This document shows positions 34,650-47,400 of a stretch of 64,000 nucleotides of DNA, one piece after another. Location of the stretch: positions 35,038,767-35,102,766 of the forward strand of contig NW_026947509.1 of the NCBI RefSeq assembly GCF_034190915.1. Direction: 5' to 3'. This DNA is from Cavia porcellus (lineage: Eukaryota > Chordata > Mammalia > Rodentia > Caviidae). A model generated the notes under the pieces. The model had not been told where the DNA came from. It saw nothing but the letters and a program-made list of their open reading frames with translations, and did no database searches. The position numbers and the translations under genes were made by a program. The stretch's first letter is position 1, and every line of letters starts with the position of its first letter.

Positions 34650-35554
34650 AAGAATTGCTGCACATATCTAAAGAAGACATAGATGAAAAAGAGGAGCACA
34701 GGAAAATGATGGAGTCCTTGAAGGAACAATACATGAAAGAGATTCAAAGAGATATGCAGGAAATTAAAAAGTCAGCCAAAAGCTGGCAAAACCACTTTGA
34801 TAGAGACTGAAGATAGACTTTCAGACCTTGAAGACAGCACTACAGCTAGCAATCATGAAAAGAAAGATCTCTTAAAAATAACAAGGAACCAGGAAATAAC
34901 AGTTCAACAGCTTCAATATGACACACACAAAAATAATTTAAGAGTGATAGGTATCAATGAAGAAGGGGTCAATACAGATGAAATAAAGATTATTTAAAAG
35001 TAATAGCAGAAAATTTCCCAAACATGGGGAAAAGATCTGGCATCCAGATAATCTAAGAAGGCATATAAACGTCCAACTAGCCATTACCAAAATGAATCTA
35101 CACCCAGACATATAATAATCAAGATCCCAGAAATTCAGCACAAAAACAGAATACTAAAAGCTGTTAGAGAAAAGAAACAAAATCATCTACAAAGCAAAAC
35201 CAATCAGAATCATGGCAGAGAAAAGAAACAAAATCATCTACAAAAACAAAATCAATCAGAATCATGGCAGACTTGTCAGCACAAACCATCAAGCCAAGAA
35301 GAGTTTAGAGTGAAATATTTCAAATCCTGAAAGAAAACAACTTTCAACCCAGATTGATCCACCCTGCAAAACTATCTTTCAAAATTGACAGAAAAATAAG
35401 ATACTTCCATGATAAAGAACAACTGAAGAAATTCATGAGCACCAAACCAACCCTACAGAGAATGCTAAAGGATATTCTAGAGAGAGATAAAGATGACCAT
35501 GGTTCCAGGAACAGCAGCAGAGGAGATTGCCAAACAAGACAGGCAATTGAATAA
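34650..35554 (+). pseudogene. ORF1p remnant of copy E
   Basis: Three disconnected frames carry ORF1p landmarks: LLKITRNQEITVQQL in the coiled coil (around 34870), an RRM-type NNLRVIGINEEG (34930), and the C-terminal HPAKLSFKIDRKIRYFHDKE (35360-35420). Stops and shifts separate them, so no protein is possible. Inside is a direct 51-bp in-frame-length duplication (35166-35267). Confidence 0.8.
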
Positions 35555-36012
35555 GGAGGAAAAGTGGAGGGTCAACAGCAGGAGGATAGCATGGCAGGGA
35601 CAAACCAATGTATGCTGGTTGTAACCATTAATGTAGGCGGCCTCAATTTACCAATAAAAGGAAACACAGGGAGAGTGGATCAAGAAACAAGATCCATCAA
35701 TACACTGTATACAAGAAACACAATCTTAAAAAAAAAGCAAGGGTAACTTGCCCATCAACCACAAAATGGATAAGAAAGATATGGTATTTTCATACAATAG
35801 AGAGCTACCCAGCTATAAAGTGAGACAATCTCAAGGTCCTGTAGGTAAGTGGATGCAACTGGAGATCATGCTCATTGGTGAAATGGTTTGGACTCATAGG
35901 GATGAACATCAGGTTACCTTCCTAGTATAAAAAACTGAAGAAGTTAGTTGGATCCAAAAAGCACAATAGGTATTATGAAAGTGATAAGGGAAGAAATACC
36001 TAAAAAGAGAAA

Positions 36013-36882
36013 GTGGTAACCACTGTTAATTTCCTATTATCTTGTATGGAGTTTTTGTATTGTTTTCATAACTTTAATAGTTTTGGCTTTATTCAGTCTT
36101 GTTTTGTTAGATTTTATTGCCTGATGGTATGGGCCACTATTTTGAAGACAACAGGATGTATTATTGTAACCATTGTTATTTCCTATCACCTTGTTTTGAA
36201 GTCTTATAATGCTTTCATTCTTTTGTTTTAATTTGTTTTATTCTGTTTTGTTTTGTTTTTTATTTTACTATGTGTGATGGTATGGACAGCTACTTTGAAG
36301 AAACCGAGACACTATGGTAGCTTTTGTTGATTTCCTATCATCTTGTTTTGAAGTCCTACAATGCTTTCATTCTTTTGTTTTGGTTGGTTTTATTCTGCTT
36401 TGTTTTATTTTATTTTATGTGTGATGGTATGGACAGCTATTTTGAAGAAAACAAAGAGAGATTATAGTAGCCATTATTCACTTACTATATCTTGTTTTCA
36501 AGTCCTGAAATGCAGTCATTCTTTTGTTTTGATTGGTTTTAATCTATTTTGTATTGTTTGATTTTATTATGTGTGAAAGTATTATGTGTGAAAGTATGAA
36601 CAGCTATTTTGAAAAAATCAGGAGACATTATAATAGCCACTGGTTGATTTCCTATTATCTTGTTTTGAAGTCCTACAATGTTTCATTCTTTTTATTGGTT
36701 TTGTTCTGTTTTGTTTTATTTGACTTTATTGTGTGTGATGGTGTGTACAGCTATTCTGAAGAAAACAAGAGACATTATTGTAGTCATTTTCTCATTTACT
36801 CTTGTCTTGTTTTGAAGTCCTGTTTCACTTGCATTGCCGTTCTGATTTGCTTTATTGTTTTGCTTTGTTTTATTCGTTTTTT
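36013..36882 (+). repeat. Tandem array of ~150-bp monomers (copy E, six units)
   Basis: The block CTTGTTTTGAAGTCC or close variants recurs at about 36039, 36190, 36341, 36491, 36660 and 36805. Each is followed by a TTTGTTTT/ATTCTGTTTTG tract and CAGCTATTTTGAAGAAAAC. Spacing is about 150 bp except one of 169, explained by a 17-bp local duplication (GTGTGAAAGTATTAT region at 36570-36600). Confidence 0.9.
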
Positions 36883-37309
36883 AAAGCAAGTTATATAATA
36901 CCAAGATAACATGAAACAGAGTAAATAGTCTCATTTCAAAAGGGAAGAATCGAGCAATAGAAAAAGAAATCAAAGAGCAAACCCAGCAAACATTAAATAG
37001 CTCCATGGCCAGCATTCCAGACACACAGTGGTGTGCTGTGAGCTCCAACAGACAGGAAGCCCAGCCTGCAGCCTAGCCAGTTACAGCCCACGTGGCCTCT
37101 CTCTTGCATGAGCTCCTTTGCCTTTCCTTGACAGACATTCCATGTTTCTGACATCTCCAACGTCTGGGAGTTCACTAGAGCTTTAGCTTTCCTCTCACAA
37201 CTTCATTCATTGCCCTCTCAGGGTAGGGTCTCTTAAAACCCAGTTACATGCTTTTGTCTGGCCTTTAAGGCTTTCTTTTGAAATCTGGGTGGAAGCCTTG
37301 TGATGGATT

Positions 37310-37925
37310 AAATAACAGTCAATTTAAATGGGAACACCCGGTTGAACTGAGTCAGCATGGTTCTGGGAATGGAAGACCCATCTAAGCATTGTTGCATGAC
37401 ACAAAAGGAGCACTGGAGGGGAAGATGGCATGCTGTTGTTTTTCCCGGAGAAGTTTTCCATGGATGGTCTTCCCGATACAAAATCTGCTGTTCTCAATGT
37501 CAGAGAGCTTGTGTCCTGGCTGCCACCGGGGATGGCTGTTGCTCTCTTTGGGGAGATCCAGTCTTCACTTCAAGCATTGGTTGCTTCCTGGCTCCAGATG
37601 CAGATCCCTCACCCTGCTTGTGGCACAGATCCTTCACCCTGCTGGCAGACTTTCTAGCTTTCACCACTGACTTTTGGGCATTCCCAATGCAGCTCCTTGA
37701 TTTGGACTTACAGAGATCTTGAGTGGGCTCTAGTCCTTCAGCTGGACTCAAGGAGGACACTGCTATGGGCTCTAGGACTTTGCCTAGATTCTTTGGGTCT
37801 CTACAAGCAGAAGAATCTCTTGCACTCTTGTGCATTTGACTTTTTGGGTAAATATTATAATACAATAATAATTATGTGTCCTGTTTTAAATCTATACCCT
37901 TGTAAATAATGACTACAAGAAGACT
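37310..37925 (+). repeat. Dispersed repeat Y, copy 2
   Basis: Second copy of the repeat described at 3760-4580, same strand, ending in ATAATTATGTGTCCTGTTT and then AATGACTAC. No internal gene. Confidence 0.6.
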
Positions 37926-37929
37926 CCAT

Positions 37930-40295
37930 GACTCCATAATTCTTACACTTTGCATGCCTATAAAGCCAACTTTATGTGGATGACCCAAGGTCTGCTGCCA
38001 GCTCAAGCATTAGTCAGATGTCTTTGGACCATGGCTGCCATGGCATCTGAGGGCTTTGAGAGTTGAACAAATTAATCTTAGAGGACCAATATTCTAAGTA
38101 CTTTTCAAAGAGGAGACCCAGTAGATCTCTTTTCAAATGAAAGCCTTACATCTTTGCACTTTTTAAGCCTGAAATGGGTGGGCTCTTGTTAATTGATTCA
38201 TGAGATGGCCTCGAGGCATTTTTTTTTTTTTTTGGGTCCCAGTTGAAAGTATATACTTTCTTTTTTAATGGTAAGAATCTCTTCAACAATCACATTTTAT
38301 TTGTCCCCAACCTTAACATGCTTCTTTTCTGACTGAACTGAAAGTTTTCAGATCTTTCTCTTTGCTTTTTTGCTTACTACAAACATAGCTAAAAGCAGCC
38401 AGCAATACCCATGCTACAACCTGAACACTGTACTACCTTAAAATTTTCCCCACCAGATCAATTAGTTTTTTTGCCTTTGAACTTGGTCTCATAAAAGTAT
38501 AAGGGCAGGAATAAAATATACACAAATTATTTTCCAGAATGTAACATGAATGCCCTCTGGTCTGTTTCCCAATACAGTCCCTATTCTCATCTGAAATATC
38601 ATGAGCTTGGCCTTTATTCCCCACATTCCTATCAGAATTCTGAAAGCATCAGATGGTGCTTCAGTATTTTTTATTTTCTCTAGTCTGTTTCTCTAAAGTT
38701 TTCCAAATTCCTCTTATAAATGAGTTCCAAAGGCTCATGACCCAACCAATCAGGTGTAGTCACAATAACTACCCACTCCTGGTGCTAGTTCTCTGTATTG
38801 ACAGTTTTTCATTGCTGGAACAAAACACTTGACTTATGTAATTTAAAAGGGAAATGGTCTATGTTGGGCTCAAGGATTCAGTCCTCAGTTTGCTGGCTCC
38901 AAGGTAGAAACATCATGGTGGAAGGATACAGCAGAAGAAACTATTCAACTCATGACATTCTGGAAGAAGACAACAGAAGAGCTCAACAGTAAGACTATGG
39001 GCCAGATGTAGTCCCCAAAGGCACATCCCATGACCCACCCAGATACCCAGAAGTGTACTTTATCAGTTTCTGAGGAGTCTCTCAAGTCAATCAAGCTGAC
39101 AATCAAGATTAGTTGTCACATACATATAGAATCTACAGTTCTTAAACTTGAAGCAACAAAATTGTGAAGAAAATAATTTCTTAGACATAATAGTAAGCAT
39201 ACACATGTATTTATAAACACCAGAAAGATATGAAATCTATAGGAGGAAAACAAAATCTTATTGAAGAAATTAAATAAGAGCTTAACAAATGGAGATATAT
39301 AAAATATCCTCAGTTAGGACAACATGGTAATTTTAAATGATCCTTCTGAATGTGTAGTACAATTATAATCTGAGCTCCTATTAAAACAATAAAATAATGT
39401 AAATAATCAGCCCAGAAAAACAGTGAAAGAAAATAGCTTGAAGAAAATTTCTCTTAATAATTTTTTTAAAAAACAGTAAATATGTTAAGACAGTGTAGAA
39501 AAATATTTTCACTGCATATAGAAAAGAGTTTATGATCTCAATCAACTATGAGTCTATTAATAAAAAAACTGGGACCAAAAAGACAATGCATCTTACCAAG
39601 AAGCTTGGATAAAAGAAAATTAAAGTGTCCAATAAATACATAAAAATTAAAACATTAGTGACAAACCCATTAGATTTGCAAAAAGAATCCCTGTAGTGAT
39701 ACTGTACTTTGCAGCTGGGAGATGATTCAGATAAACAGACATTCACTGAGGGTGTGAGTACAAATTACTACAGTCTTTTAAGAAAAGATCTAGCTAGATC
39801 TACTAAATTTAAAGGTGTGTTGCATACTGACGAGCAGCTGCACTTTTGGAACCTGTTCTATAGAAATAAAAACACTAATATATTGTACAGAAAAAGAGCT
39901 CCATGAATTTCAATGGCTCAAATTTCCCCCAGAGTAAAACTCAAATCCTTACACTGTGGTTCAAAAGGCCAGAAATAACCCAGTCCTTCTCTCCTTCCCT
40001 ACCCCACCTCTTTGGGGCCACATTCACCTCTTTGCTATTTCCTGTTGACATTCGGAGTGCTCTAATCCTAGAGGCGTGATACTGGCCATTTCTTCCTCCT
40101 ATGTGTTCACCATCCAGTTATCCATATAGTGAACTAACAACTCTGTTTCCATTCCATACTTGTGCCACAGTCAGCATAACAAGGGCTGCTTTGACCAGCC
40201 TCTCTAAACCTGCAACCTCAACTGTCCCAACTTCCCTCTACCCTAATCCCTTAATCTAAGTCTTTGTCTCTTCCCCAAACCCTTAGCACTTCCTC
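37930..40295. other. Intron 1, nothing recognised except one LTR piece
   Basis: AT-rich sequence. A poly-T of 15 at 38220 and short frames only. Confidence 0.5.
38790..39125 (-). mobile_element. LTR-like dispersed repeat (MaLR type), copy
   Basis: GTATTGACAGTTTTTCATTGCTG, GAAACATCATGGTGGAAGG and CAATCAAGCTGACAATCAAGA match the copies at 33475 and 52125. No coding content. Confidence 0.5.
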
Positions 40296-40404
40296 CTCCC
40301 CTCCCTATTTCCTTCCCCTTTTCCTTTTCCCCTTCTCTTTCTCCTCCTTCTCCTCCTCCTCCTTCTTTCCTCCTCTTTTTCTTTCTTCTTATTCTTCTTT
40401 CTCC
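40296..40404 (+). repeat. Pyrimidine-rich tract
   Basis: CTCCTCCTCCTTC-type tract directly upstream of a reverse B1 SINE; complements to a purine-rich SINE tail. Confidence 0.9.
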
Positions 40405-40546
40405 TTTTTTGAGACAGGGTCTTGCTGTGTAGTCCAGGCTGGCCTTGAGTTCACCAGGTAGTCCAGGCTGGCTTCAAACTCACAGGGATTCTCCTGCCTC
40501 TGCCTGAGTGCTGGGATTACAGGCACACACTACCCAGTAGCACTTC
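40405..40546 (-). mobile_element. B1-like SINE with internal duplication
   Basis: GAGACAGGGTCTTGCTGTG, GTCCAGGCTGGCCTTGAG and a second GTCCAGGCTGGCTTCAAAC, then GCTGGGATTACAGGCAC. Preceded by a pyrimidine run (40296-40404). Confidence 0.92.
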
Positions 40547-41506
40547 CTAACATATGAAATCACTCACTTATTTTTTGATTTGTTATTTTCTGTCTTATTC
40601 ATTATCTCTCTTCCATAAATATGTATGCCTTAGGGCAGGAATCTTGTCTTTATATATTGATGTTCTTGGCATCTGATATATATATGAAACTCAATTTATA
40701 TTTGATGATTTGATTCTAAAATATATAAGTATTTTTCAAAGAATTGTTTTGTGTAAGAAACAAGGACACTGACTTCCAAATCTGAAAACAACCTGATTAT
40801 CTATTCAGCTGAATGACTCAGTGCATTCTGGTAAATATACAGTTTGAATATTCCATGGTTAGAGAAGATGGCAGTTTGCTAGGTCGCTGGGTGGAGAGCC
40901 TCTCTGGAAAAACAGCTCAGATGCTGGAATTTGACAACATGCTGGAATTTGACAACATGGAGAGGGCCGGTCGAGCGGAGAGGGACTCTCATGAACCCAG
41001 GAGGAAACTGAAGTGAAAAGAAAAATAGGAAGAAGAAGGAAAAACACAAGTGGAGGGCTGGAGCCCAATGTGCTTACTGAGACCGGTCAGTGCTGTGCCC
41101 GGAGCGCTGTGGAGTTGGGTGATTCAAGGTTGGGCTAAAGCCACGGCCACTGATAACGGGAATTGGTGAGTCCCAGGCCCTTGGCAGGAGGACCCAGTGC
41201 AGGGTGGAGTGGAGCCAAAGTGGAGAACTACATTGATTCCTGATAAGTGCTGGAGATTGGGTTCCACAGTGGGTGTCCCTCGCTGGAAGGCATTTTGGAG
41301 TAGGGCGGTGCCCGGCACCGTGGTGGTCTCATTCAGCCACGCCTGGTCCAGAGAGGACTGGTGGGATCTGCTTGGCTAAGTCACGCCCCTGGTTGGGACC
41401 CAATAGCCAGGGATGAAACTGTCAGAGGCTAGAGGCTAGCCTGCATTGTCCCTGCATGTACCTCAGATAACAGCAAACTGGAGAGGGCAGCAAAACCCCA
41501 GTCAGC

Positions 41507-42663
41507 ATGCTTCAGAAAAATGGTAAACAATACGGAGAGGGCCTGAGACCTCCACAACACACCTGTCTGAAAGAAACCAGAAACATGACAAGAGATAGAA
41601 ATTCTTTAAAAAAACCTCCAGCCACTGACCCTGGGAAAATAAGCCCAGGAGAGGTAAATACAGAAGAGAATCAGTGCAGTAATCATGCAATATTAGTCAC
41701 AACATCAGTAGACATTAAAAAAATATCTTCATGACCTCATAGATGAACTTAAAACTGAAATTCTAATCCAAGTGAAGTAAGATATAAAAAGATTAATTAA
41801 AGAAATGCTAGTCCCCTCCCAAGAAAACACAGATGGAAGAATGGAGGAACCCAGAAAAGAAAGAGAAACCTTTGATGAAGAATATAAACAAAACCTAGAA
41901 TACATGAATCAGATCCAAAGAGATTACCAAGAAACTAAAAACTCCATTGAAAGCTGGCAAAATGCCTTGACAGAAACTAAAGTTAGCCTTTCAAAGCTTG
42001 AAGGGAGATTTATAATGTGTGATCGTGAAAGAAAAGATCCCTTAAAAATAACAAGGAACCAGGAAGAAACAATTCAAAGGCTAGAAGACAACAAGAGGAT
42101 CTACAACTTAAGAATAAAAAATGTGAACGGAGAAGCAGGAGTAACCACAAATGAATTGCAAAGACTATTCACAGAAATAATTAAGGAAAACTTCCTAAGC
42201 ATGGGAAAAAGAAATATCCAAATAAATGAGGCATACAGAACTCCAGCCAACTACAACCAAAACAGATCTACACGCAGACATATAATAATGAAGATCCCAG
42301 AAATTTACCACAAGAACAGAATATTAAAAGCAGCCAGAGAAAAGAAGCAGATCACCTACAAAGGAAAAATCATTAAAATAATGACAGATTTATCAACACA
42401 AACTCTGGAAAAAATTGAGAAAAGTCTGGCGGGAAATAGTCCAAGCCCTGAAAGAATAAAACCTCCAACCCAGATTGATGTACCCAGAAAAACTCTCTCT
42501 CAAAATTAATGGAGAAATAAGACATTTCCAAGACAAGGAGGAACTGTGGGAGTTCACAGCCACCAATCCAACCCTACAAAAAAATACTGAAGGACTTTCC
42601 AGAGAGAAAGAAAAAAAAAAATACCAGGATTCCAGCAACAGTGGCAGAGGCCTCAAAGAATGA
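41507..42663 (+). pseudogene. ORF1p of copy F, frame-broken
   Basis: The longest intact part is 234 codons (41805-42509) and aligns along its length with the ORF1p at 29515-30306: QIQRDYQETKNSIESW in the coiled coil, NKRIYNLRIKNV in the RRM, RRHIIMKIPEIYHKNRILKA and REKKQITYKGKIIKIMTDL in the C-terminal domain. The N-terminus sits in another frame upstream (41507-41734), and the last part (YPEKLSLKINGEIRHFQDKE) is shifted downstream. The element is therefore dead but comparatively young. Confidence 0.8.
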
Positions 42664-43224
42664 TGCAGACAGTGGAATGAAGGAGTAAAGTGGACAAACA
42701 ATAGCAGAAAAATAGAATAGCAGAGATGAGGCAGAGAAGGTAGGCTATAATCTCTAATATACATAGCCTTGATACACTAACAAAAAGAAACACAGGAAGA
42801 ATAGATTAGGAGGCAGGATCCATCGAGATGCTCTGAATAGGAAATATTCTCAACCTGAAAGAGGGTTAATAAACTGCAAGTCAAAGATGAGAAAATGATG
42901 CTATATGTGACAGGAAACCAGAGAGAAATAGGGACAACTCGTCCTGCAGCCACAGATAGATTGGAAAGCTATGACACTTTTGGGCAGTGTAGAACTACAC
43001 AGCTGGAAGGAAGGAAAACCTTGTGGCTTTAGTAAGTAAAGGAGTACAGTTCAAGATCAAGCTCAGGGGTAAAAAGGTTCAGCAACACTCAAATAGATAA
43101 CGGGTTGACCCCCTAATCTAAAAACTAAAGGAGCTAGTGGGATCCAAAATATACAAAGTATCCTGAGGAGGGGAATGGTGAGAAATTGCCTAAAAAAGGA
43201 AGGCAGAAGACATTGTTAATAGTG

Positions 43225-44336
43225 TATCAGGATTTAAAAGTCACAGTAGTCTTACCGCTCTGTTTAGTTTGATTTCATTTTGTTCCAGTCTGTCTACTCA
43301 TATTAGAGTTGAGGGCACAGACAGCTATCCCAAAAATAGCAAGTTATACCATGGTAACTATCCTTAATTTCCTGTTAACTTAAACTGAAGCCCTGTATTA
43401 TTTACTTTGTCTTACTATGACTGATCTTATTTGAAGCTGGTTTGTTAGGCTGATGTTTTGACTGTTTTTATTCAAATTTGGTATGCTTGACAATGTCAAG
43501 TCTAAGAGTAGAGGCAACTACTCTGAAGATGACAAGATGTAAAAGATACCTATTCTGGTTTGATTATTAACTGCTTTCGAAGTCCTACAATGTGTCCAAA
43601 GTTGTGTTTTATTAAAATAGCTTTGTAATGCTATGTTCAATTATATTATGTCTGATGATGCAGACAATTGTATTGAAAATAACAAGAGAAAGCATAGTAA
43701 CTACTGTAGATCACCTAATATTGTGGTCTTATATATCTTTTTCACTTCATGTTTTTCTAGGAATACATTTTGTTGTCTTGTTATGATCTGTTTTCCCTAT
43801 AATACAGAAAGGATAGATATACATGTAGAGATTTACACATGGGGAGAATTTCTAAACTATTTACGGGAACAGATTATATAATGCACGATATAATAAACAG
43901 ATACTCTGAAGAATAGACACTAAGAAATCCAGTGCTAATTCTGTAACATTATGATATAAAATCTAGCAATACTGTTACTCATGTTCAGTGATATTAGTCT
44001 AGTCTCTTATGTTCAATTTCAGCATATGTAAAGATAAGGACAGCTACTATGAAGAGAATGAGAGACACTATGGCAGTCATTATTGACTTCCCCAATGTCA
44101 GGTCTTGAAGACCTAAAAAGCCTTCATCATCCTGTAATGACTTGATTAGTTCTATAATGTTCAGTATGTATTCAATGTGTGTGAAGATGGGGACAACTAT
44201 TTGGAAGAAAACTAGAGCCAATAAGATAGACAGTGAAGATCTCCAGTGGACTTGCTTTGAAATCTGTGTTTCTTTAAATTTTTTCCTTATGAAATGTTTT
44301 ATTATGTTTAATCTTACCCTCTTTAAAATAAAAAAA
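43225..44336 (+). repeat. Tandem array of ~150-bp monomers (copy F, diverged)
   Basis: Diverged copies of the same monomer. Landmarks are GAAGATGACAAG (43525), GAAAATAACAAGAG (43674), a GAAGAGAATGAGAGACAC block (44050) and GGAAGAAAACTAGAG (44200), spaced about 150 bp or multiples. It ends in CTCTTTAAAATAAA. Confidence 0.75.
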
Positions 44337-44654
44337 AATCCATGGTTATTTCTAGTACTTTATTGATGAATAAAAAGTTCATATTAACACAACATGATTT
44401 TTATAAAAATCAAACTAATAAGTGCATAAAATTCACAATGAGTGCTGGAAAAGGAATGAAACACTACAACCAAGATTAGTGATACTGATTTAGTGAACAG
44501 GGTCTGGGTTTCATCTAGGTCCCTTGAATTCTTTTAATTATTTTTTGGAGGTAACATGAGACAAAATAAAAAATGAGACCAAATAGAGGAAGGCTTTAGG
44601 GTAAGTATATTGAATACTCCTACAGTTTATGAGATGCTATTGTTTCTGTAAAGT

Positions 44655-45310
44655 AACTATGATGGTTAGCTTTCCGTCATTATGACAAAATATCTGAGAT
44701 AAGTTAAATGGAGGAAAGATTTATTTTGGCTCGTGGTTTCAGTGATTTCAGTTCAAGGTCCTCTGATCCCATTTCTTTCAGGCCCATGGTGAGGTAGCAT
44801 ATCACGGCAGATCAAGACTGTTAACCTCATGGTGGCCAGGAAGCAAAAGGGAAAAAAGAAACAGGAATAGGTTGGAGTCTGTTGTGATATGTATCTGGAT
44901 ATCCCCCTAAACCTCATGTGCTCATGGGTGTGGCTTTTGGAGGTGGCTGGATCTAGTGTGAACATAGGTTAAGGGTGTGTGGTAACTGAATTAGTCCACT
45001 GGCTGGCTTAGCACCATTCTGAGTGTGCATAAATGGTAAGCTCCACCCTGGCTGTGGGTGGCACCACCACAAAGGCTGTAAAATGAATGGTTAAAAAAGG
45101 AGTGGAGCCTGGATCCTGTTATTTCTCTGTGTCGCATCTTGGATTTCCTCCTCTGTGGTGCCCCTCTACTCAGCCACCCAGTCTTGGAACCAGTTGACTG
45201 TGAACTAAAACCTCTACAGACTGTGCACTGAAATAAATCTTTACTTCTATAACTTTGGATGTCTGGTATTTTGCCTCAGCAACAAGAAAGTAACCAAGAC
45301 AGAGTCTTAA
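44655..45310. mobile_element. LTR-like repeats, two adjoining pieces
   Basis: 44655-44870 is the TTTATTTTGGCTCGTGGTTTC/TCATGGTGGCCAGGAAGC family member. 44880-45310 ends AAATAAATCTTTACTTCT and GGTATTTTGCCTCAGCAACA, the 3' end of a MaLR-type LTR in plus orientation, shared with 52705-52890. Confidence 0.5.
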
Positions 45311-45469
45311 CATCTCTTCAAGCACGTCACCAATGACTTAGGTTCCTTCCATTTGGAAGGAAGGTTTTATCATTCTCACCTCCTAGATGCTCCAAAGACA
45401 CCAAATCAAACCTTCAACACATAAGTCTTTGAGGAATGCATACAGTCCAAACCATAACAACAACTCACT

Positions 45470-47400
45470 TGGAAAGTTAGAAAGTTAAAGTTAAGTTTCC
45501 AAACCCAAAAATAAGAGAAAAATGATAAAATGTTTAGGAATAAATTTAGCAAAATATATGACCTACATGTTGAAAACTTTGAACATTTCTGAGAGAAACT
45601 AAGAATCTAAATAAATAGAAATTTATTTTCATGCACGGGAAGGTTTTAAATTTTTAAGATGGCACTTCTCCCTCAATTGGCCTATAGGTTCAATGAATTA
45701 CACATTCAGATTCCTATGAAACTCTCTTTAGAACTTCTTGCATAATTGAGAAGCTAATCCTAAAATTTATGTCAAAATGCAAAGGATCTAGAAGAGCCAA
45801 AATAATGTTGAAAGAAAACAAAGTTGAAGCAAATTATACTTTCTCGCTTTAATATTTATTGTGTGAATTGAGAGCATTTTATTTATTTACTTGAGATAAA
45901 TAAAATCCAATGGAACAGAACAGAAAGTGCAGAAATTCTTATGTTTGTAATGAATTTACTGTTTTAAAAAGTGCTATGACAATTCAGTGAGGAAATGGTA
46001 GGGATTATTTTTCTTTCAGCAAATCATGCTTGCACAACTGGAAATCAGCATGCATGCAAAAAAATGATTTAGAACCTTATATCACACCATCCACATAAAT
46101 CCATCCCAGTGCAAGCAGAATCAGCTTCTCATGTACCTGTGCTGTACAGGGACAGAAGGCCCTGTTCCTGGTTTAGGGTTCTGCTTTCATTATTCTGAAG
46201 CTCTTAATAACTTACAGACAAGGGCGCTACCTTTTTTATTTTTCACTGAGACCTGCAGTTATGTAGTGTACTTACATGGAAGACTGAAATGATAAAACTT
46301 TCAAGAGAAAATCATTTTATTTAGGCTAGACATAAAATTTCAACACCAAAAGCATGATACATAAAAGAATCAATTGATAAATTGGAAGTGCACAAAATAT
46401 AAATGTTTTTATGGTTTAAGGAACATCATTAAGAAAATCAAAAGACTAATCACACTAGTATGGCCAAATTCTGATAAACAACTTCTATCCATACACCCAA
46501 CAATTCTTACAACTCAAGAAGAAGGCAAACAGCACAATTTAAAAACGAGTAAACGATCTGAGTAGATGTTTCTCCAAAGATATGTATGGAAGGTTAAGCG
46601 AGTGTGAAAAGATGTTCAATCTCAGTAGTCGTTATGAAAAAACAAAGTTCAACCACCACAGATACCAGTCCACATATTTTGGAATGGTATTGCTCAAAGA
46701 CAAAGTAACAAATGTCAGCAAGGCTGTGGGTTTATATATGGCTGGTGGGAACACAAAATTTCACTCCTAATTACCCTCTGAGAAATGAAAAAAGATATCC
46801 ATACAGACTTACAAGCACAATCCTTGGCAGCTTTTTTTTTCTTTGGTATTGAGGATTGAACTCACAACCTCATTCTTGCTAGGCAGGCACTTACACCGCT
46901 GAGCTAAATCCCCAGCCGCCTCTTGGCAGCATTTTAATAGACCCAAAGTGGAAACAGTCCAAATGTTTATCAACTGGTGAATGAATAAACAAAAATTGGT
47001 AGTCCAGATAATAAAATTCTATTTAATAAGCAAAAAGACACAAAATAGTAATATTATATTCTATAACATGGATCAACCTCAAAAATAGAATGCTCAATTA
47101 AAGAAGCCAGATGCAGAGTCACATAATGTATAGCTGCATCTGTGTGAAATATTCATAGAAAGGAAATTTATAGGTACAGAAAACATTGTAGTGCCCATCT
47201 GGATCCAGGAACAAGAACTGACTTCAAATAAAAATGAGAGAATTTGGGAGATAGACAATGAAAAAGTTCTCAACTTATCTTGTGGTGATGTACATTTAAC
47301 TCCATAAGTTTACTAAAAAAATTGAATTATACACTTAAAACAGGTGATTTTTATAATGTAAATTTTACCCTCCTTAGAGCTATAAAAAAAAAAAAAGTGA
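45470..47400 (+). mobile_element. Old L1 ORF2 C-terminus and 3' UTR
   Basis: AGGAATAAATTTAGCAAAATA, then TTATGAAAAAACAAAGTTCAACC and AACATGGATCAACCTCAAAA are ordered pieces of an L1 3' half, interrupted by the ID-like SINE at 46835-46918. Small open frames at 46374-46770 are fragments of it. Confidence 0.65.
46835..46918 (-). mobile_element. ID-like SINE inserted in L1
   Basis: GAGGATTGAACTCACAACC and GAGCTAAATCCCCAGCC; poly-T start. The L1 3' sequence resumes on both sides (CTTGGCAGC is repeated at both ends, a likely target-site duplication). Confidence 0.92.

Larger units (their letters stand above)
33990..36895 (+). mobile_element. HAL1-like LINE, copy E (decayed)
   Basis: Plus-strand element with a GC-rich leader (about 34.0-34.5 kb), broken ORF1 (34650-35550), a short L1 3'-UTR-like part (35750-36000, including GGATGCAACTGGAGATCATG) and then six monomers of about 150 bp to 36880. 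No reverse transcriptase motif occurs between ORF1 and the array. Same layout as the copies at 27.65-31.05 and 40.86-44.34 kb. Confidence 0.7.
40860..44336 (+). mobile_element. Near-complete HAL1-like (ORF1-only) LINE, copy F
   Basis: Starts with an L1-type AGAGAAGATGGCAG box at about 40861, with a GC-rich 5' UTR to about 41500. ORF1 follows in two frames (41507-41734 and 41805-42509, with the C-terminus shifted at 42475-42663). A short spacer leads to an array of diverged monomers of about 150 bp from about 43.2 kb, ending CTCTTTAAAATAAAAAAAAA at about 44317-44336. ORF2 is absent. The same order is seen in copy D on the opposite strand. Confidence 0.75.
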
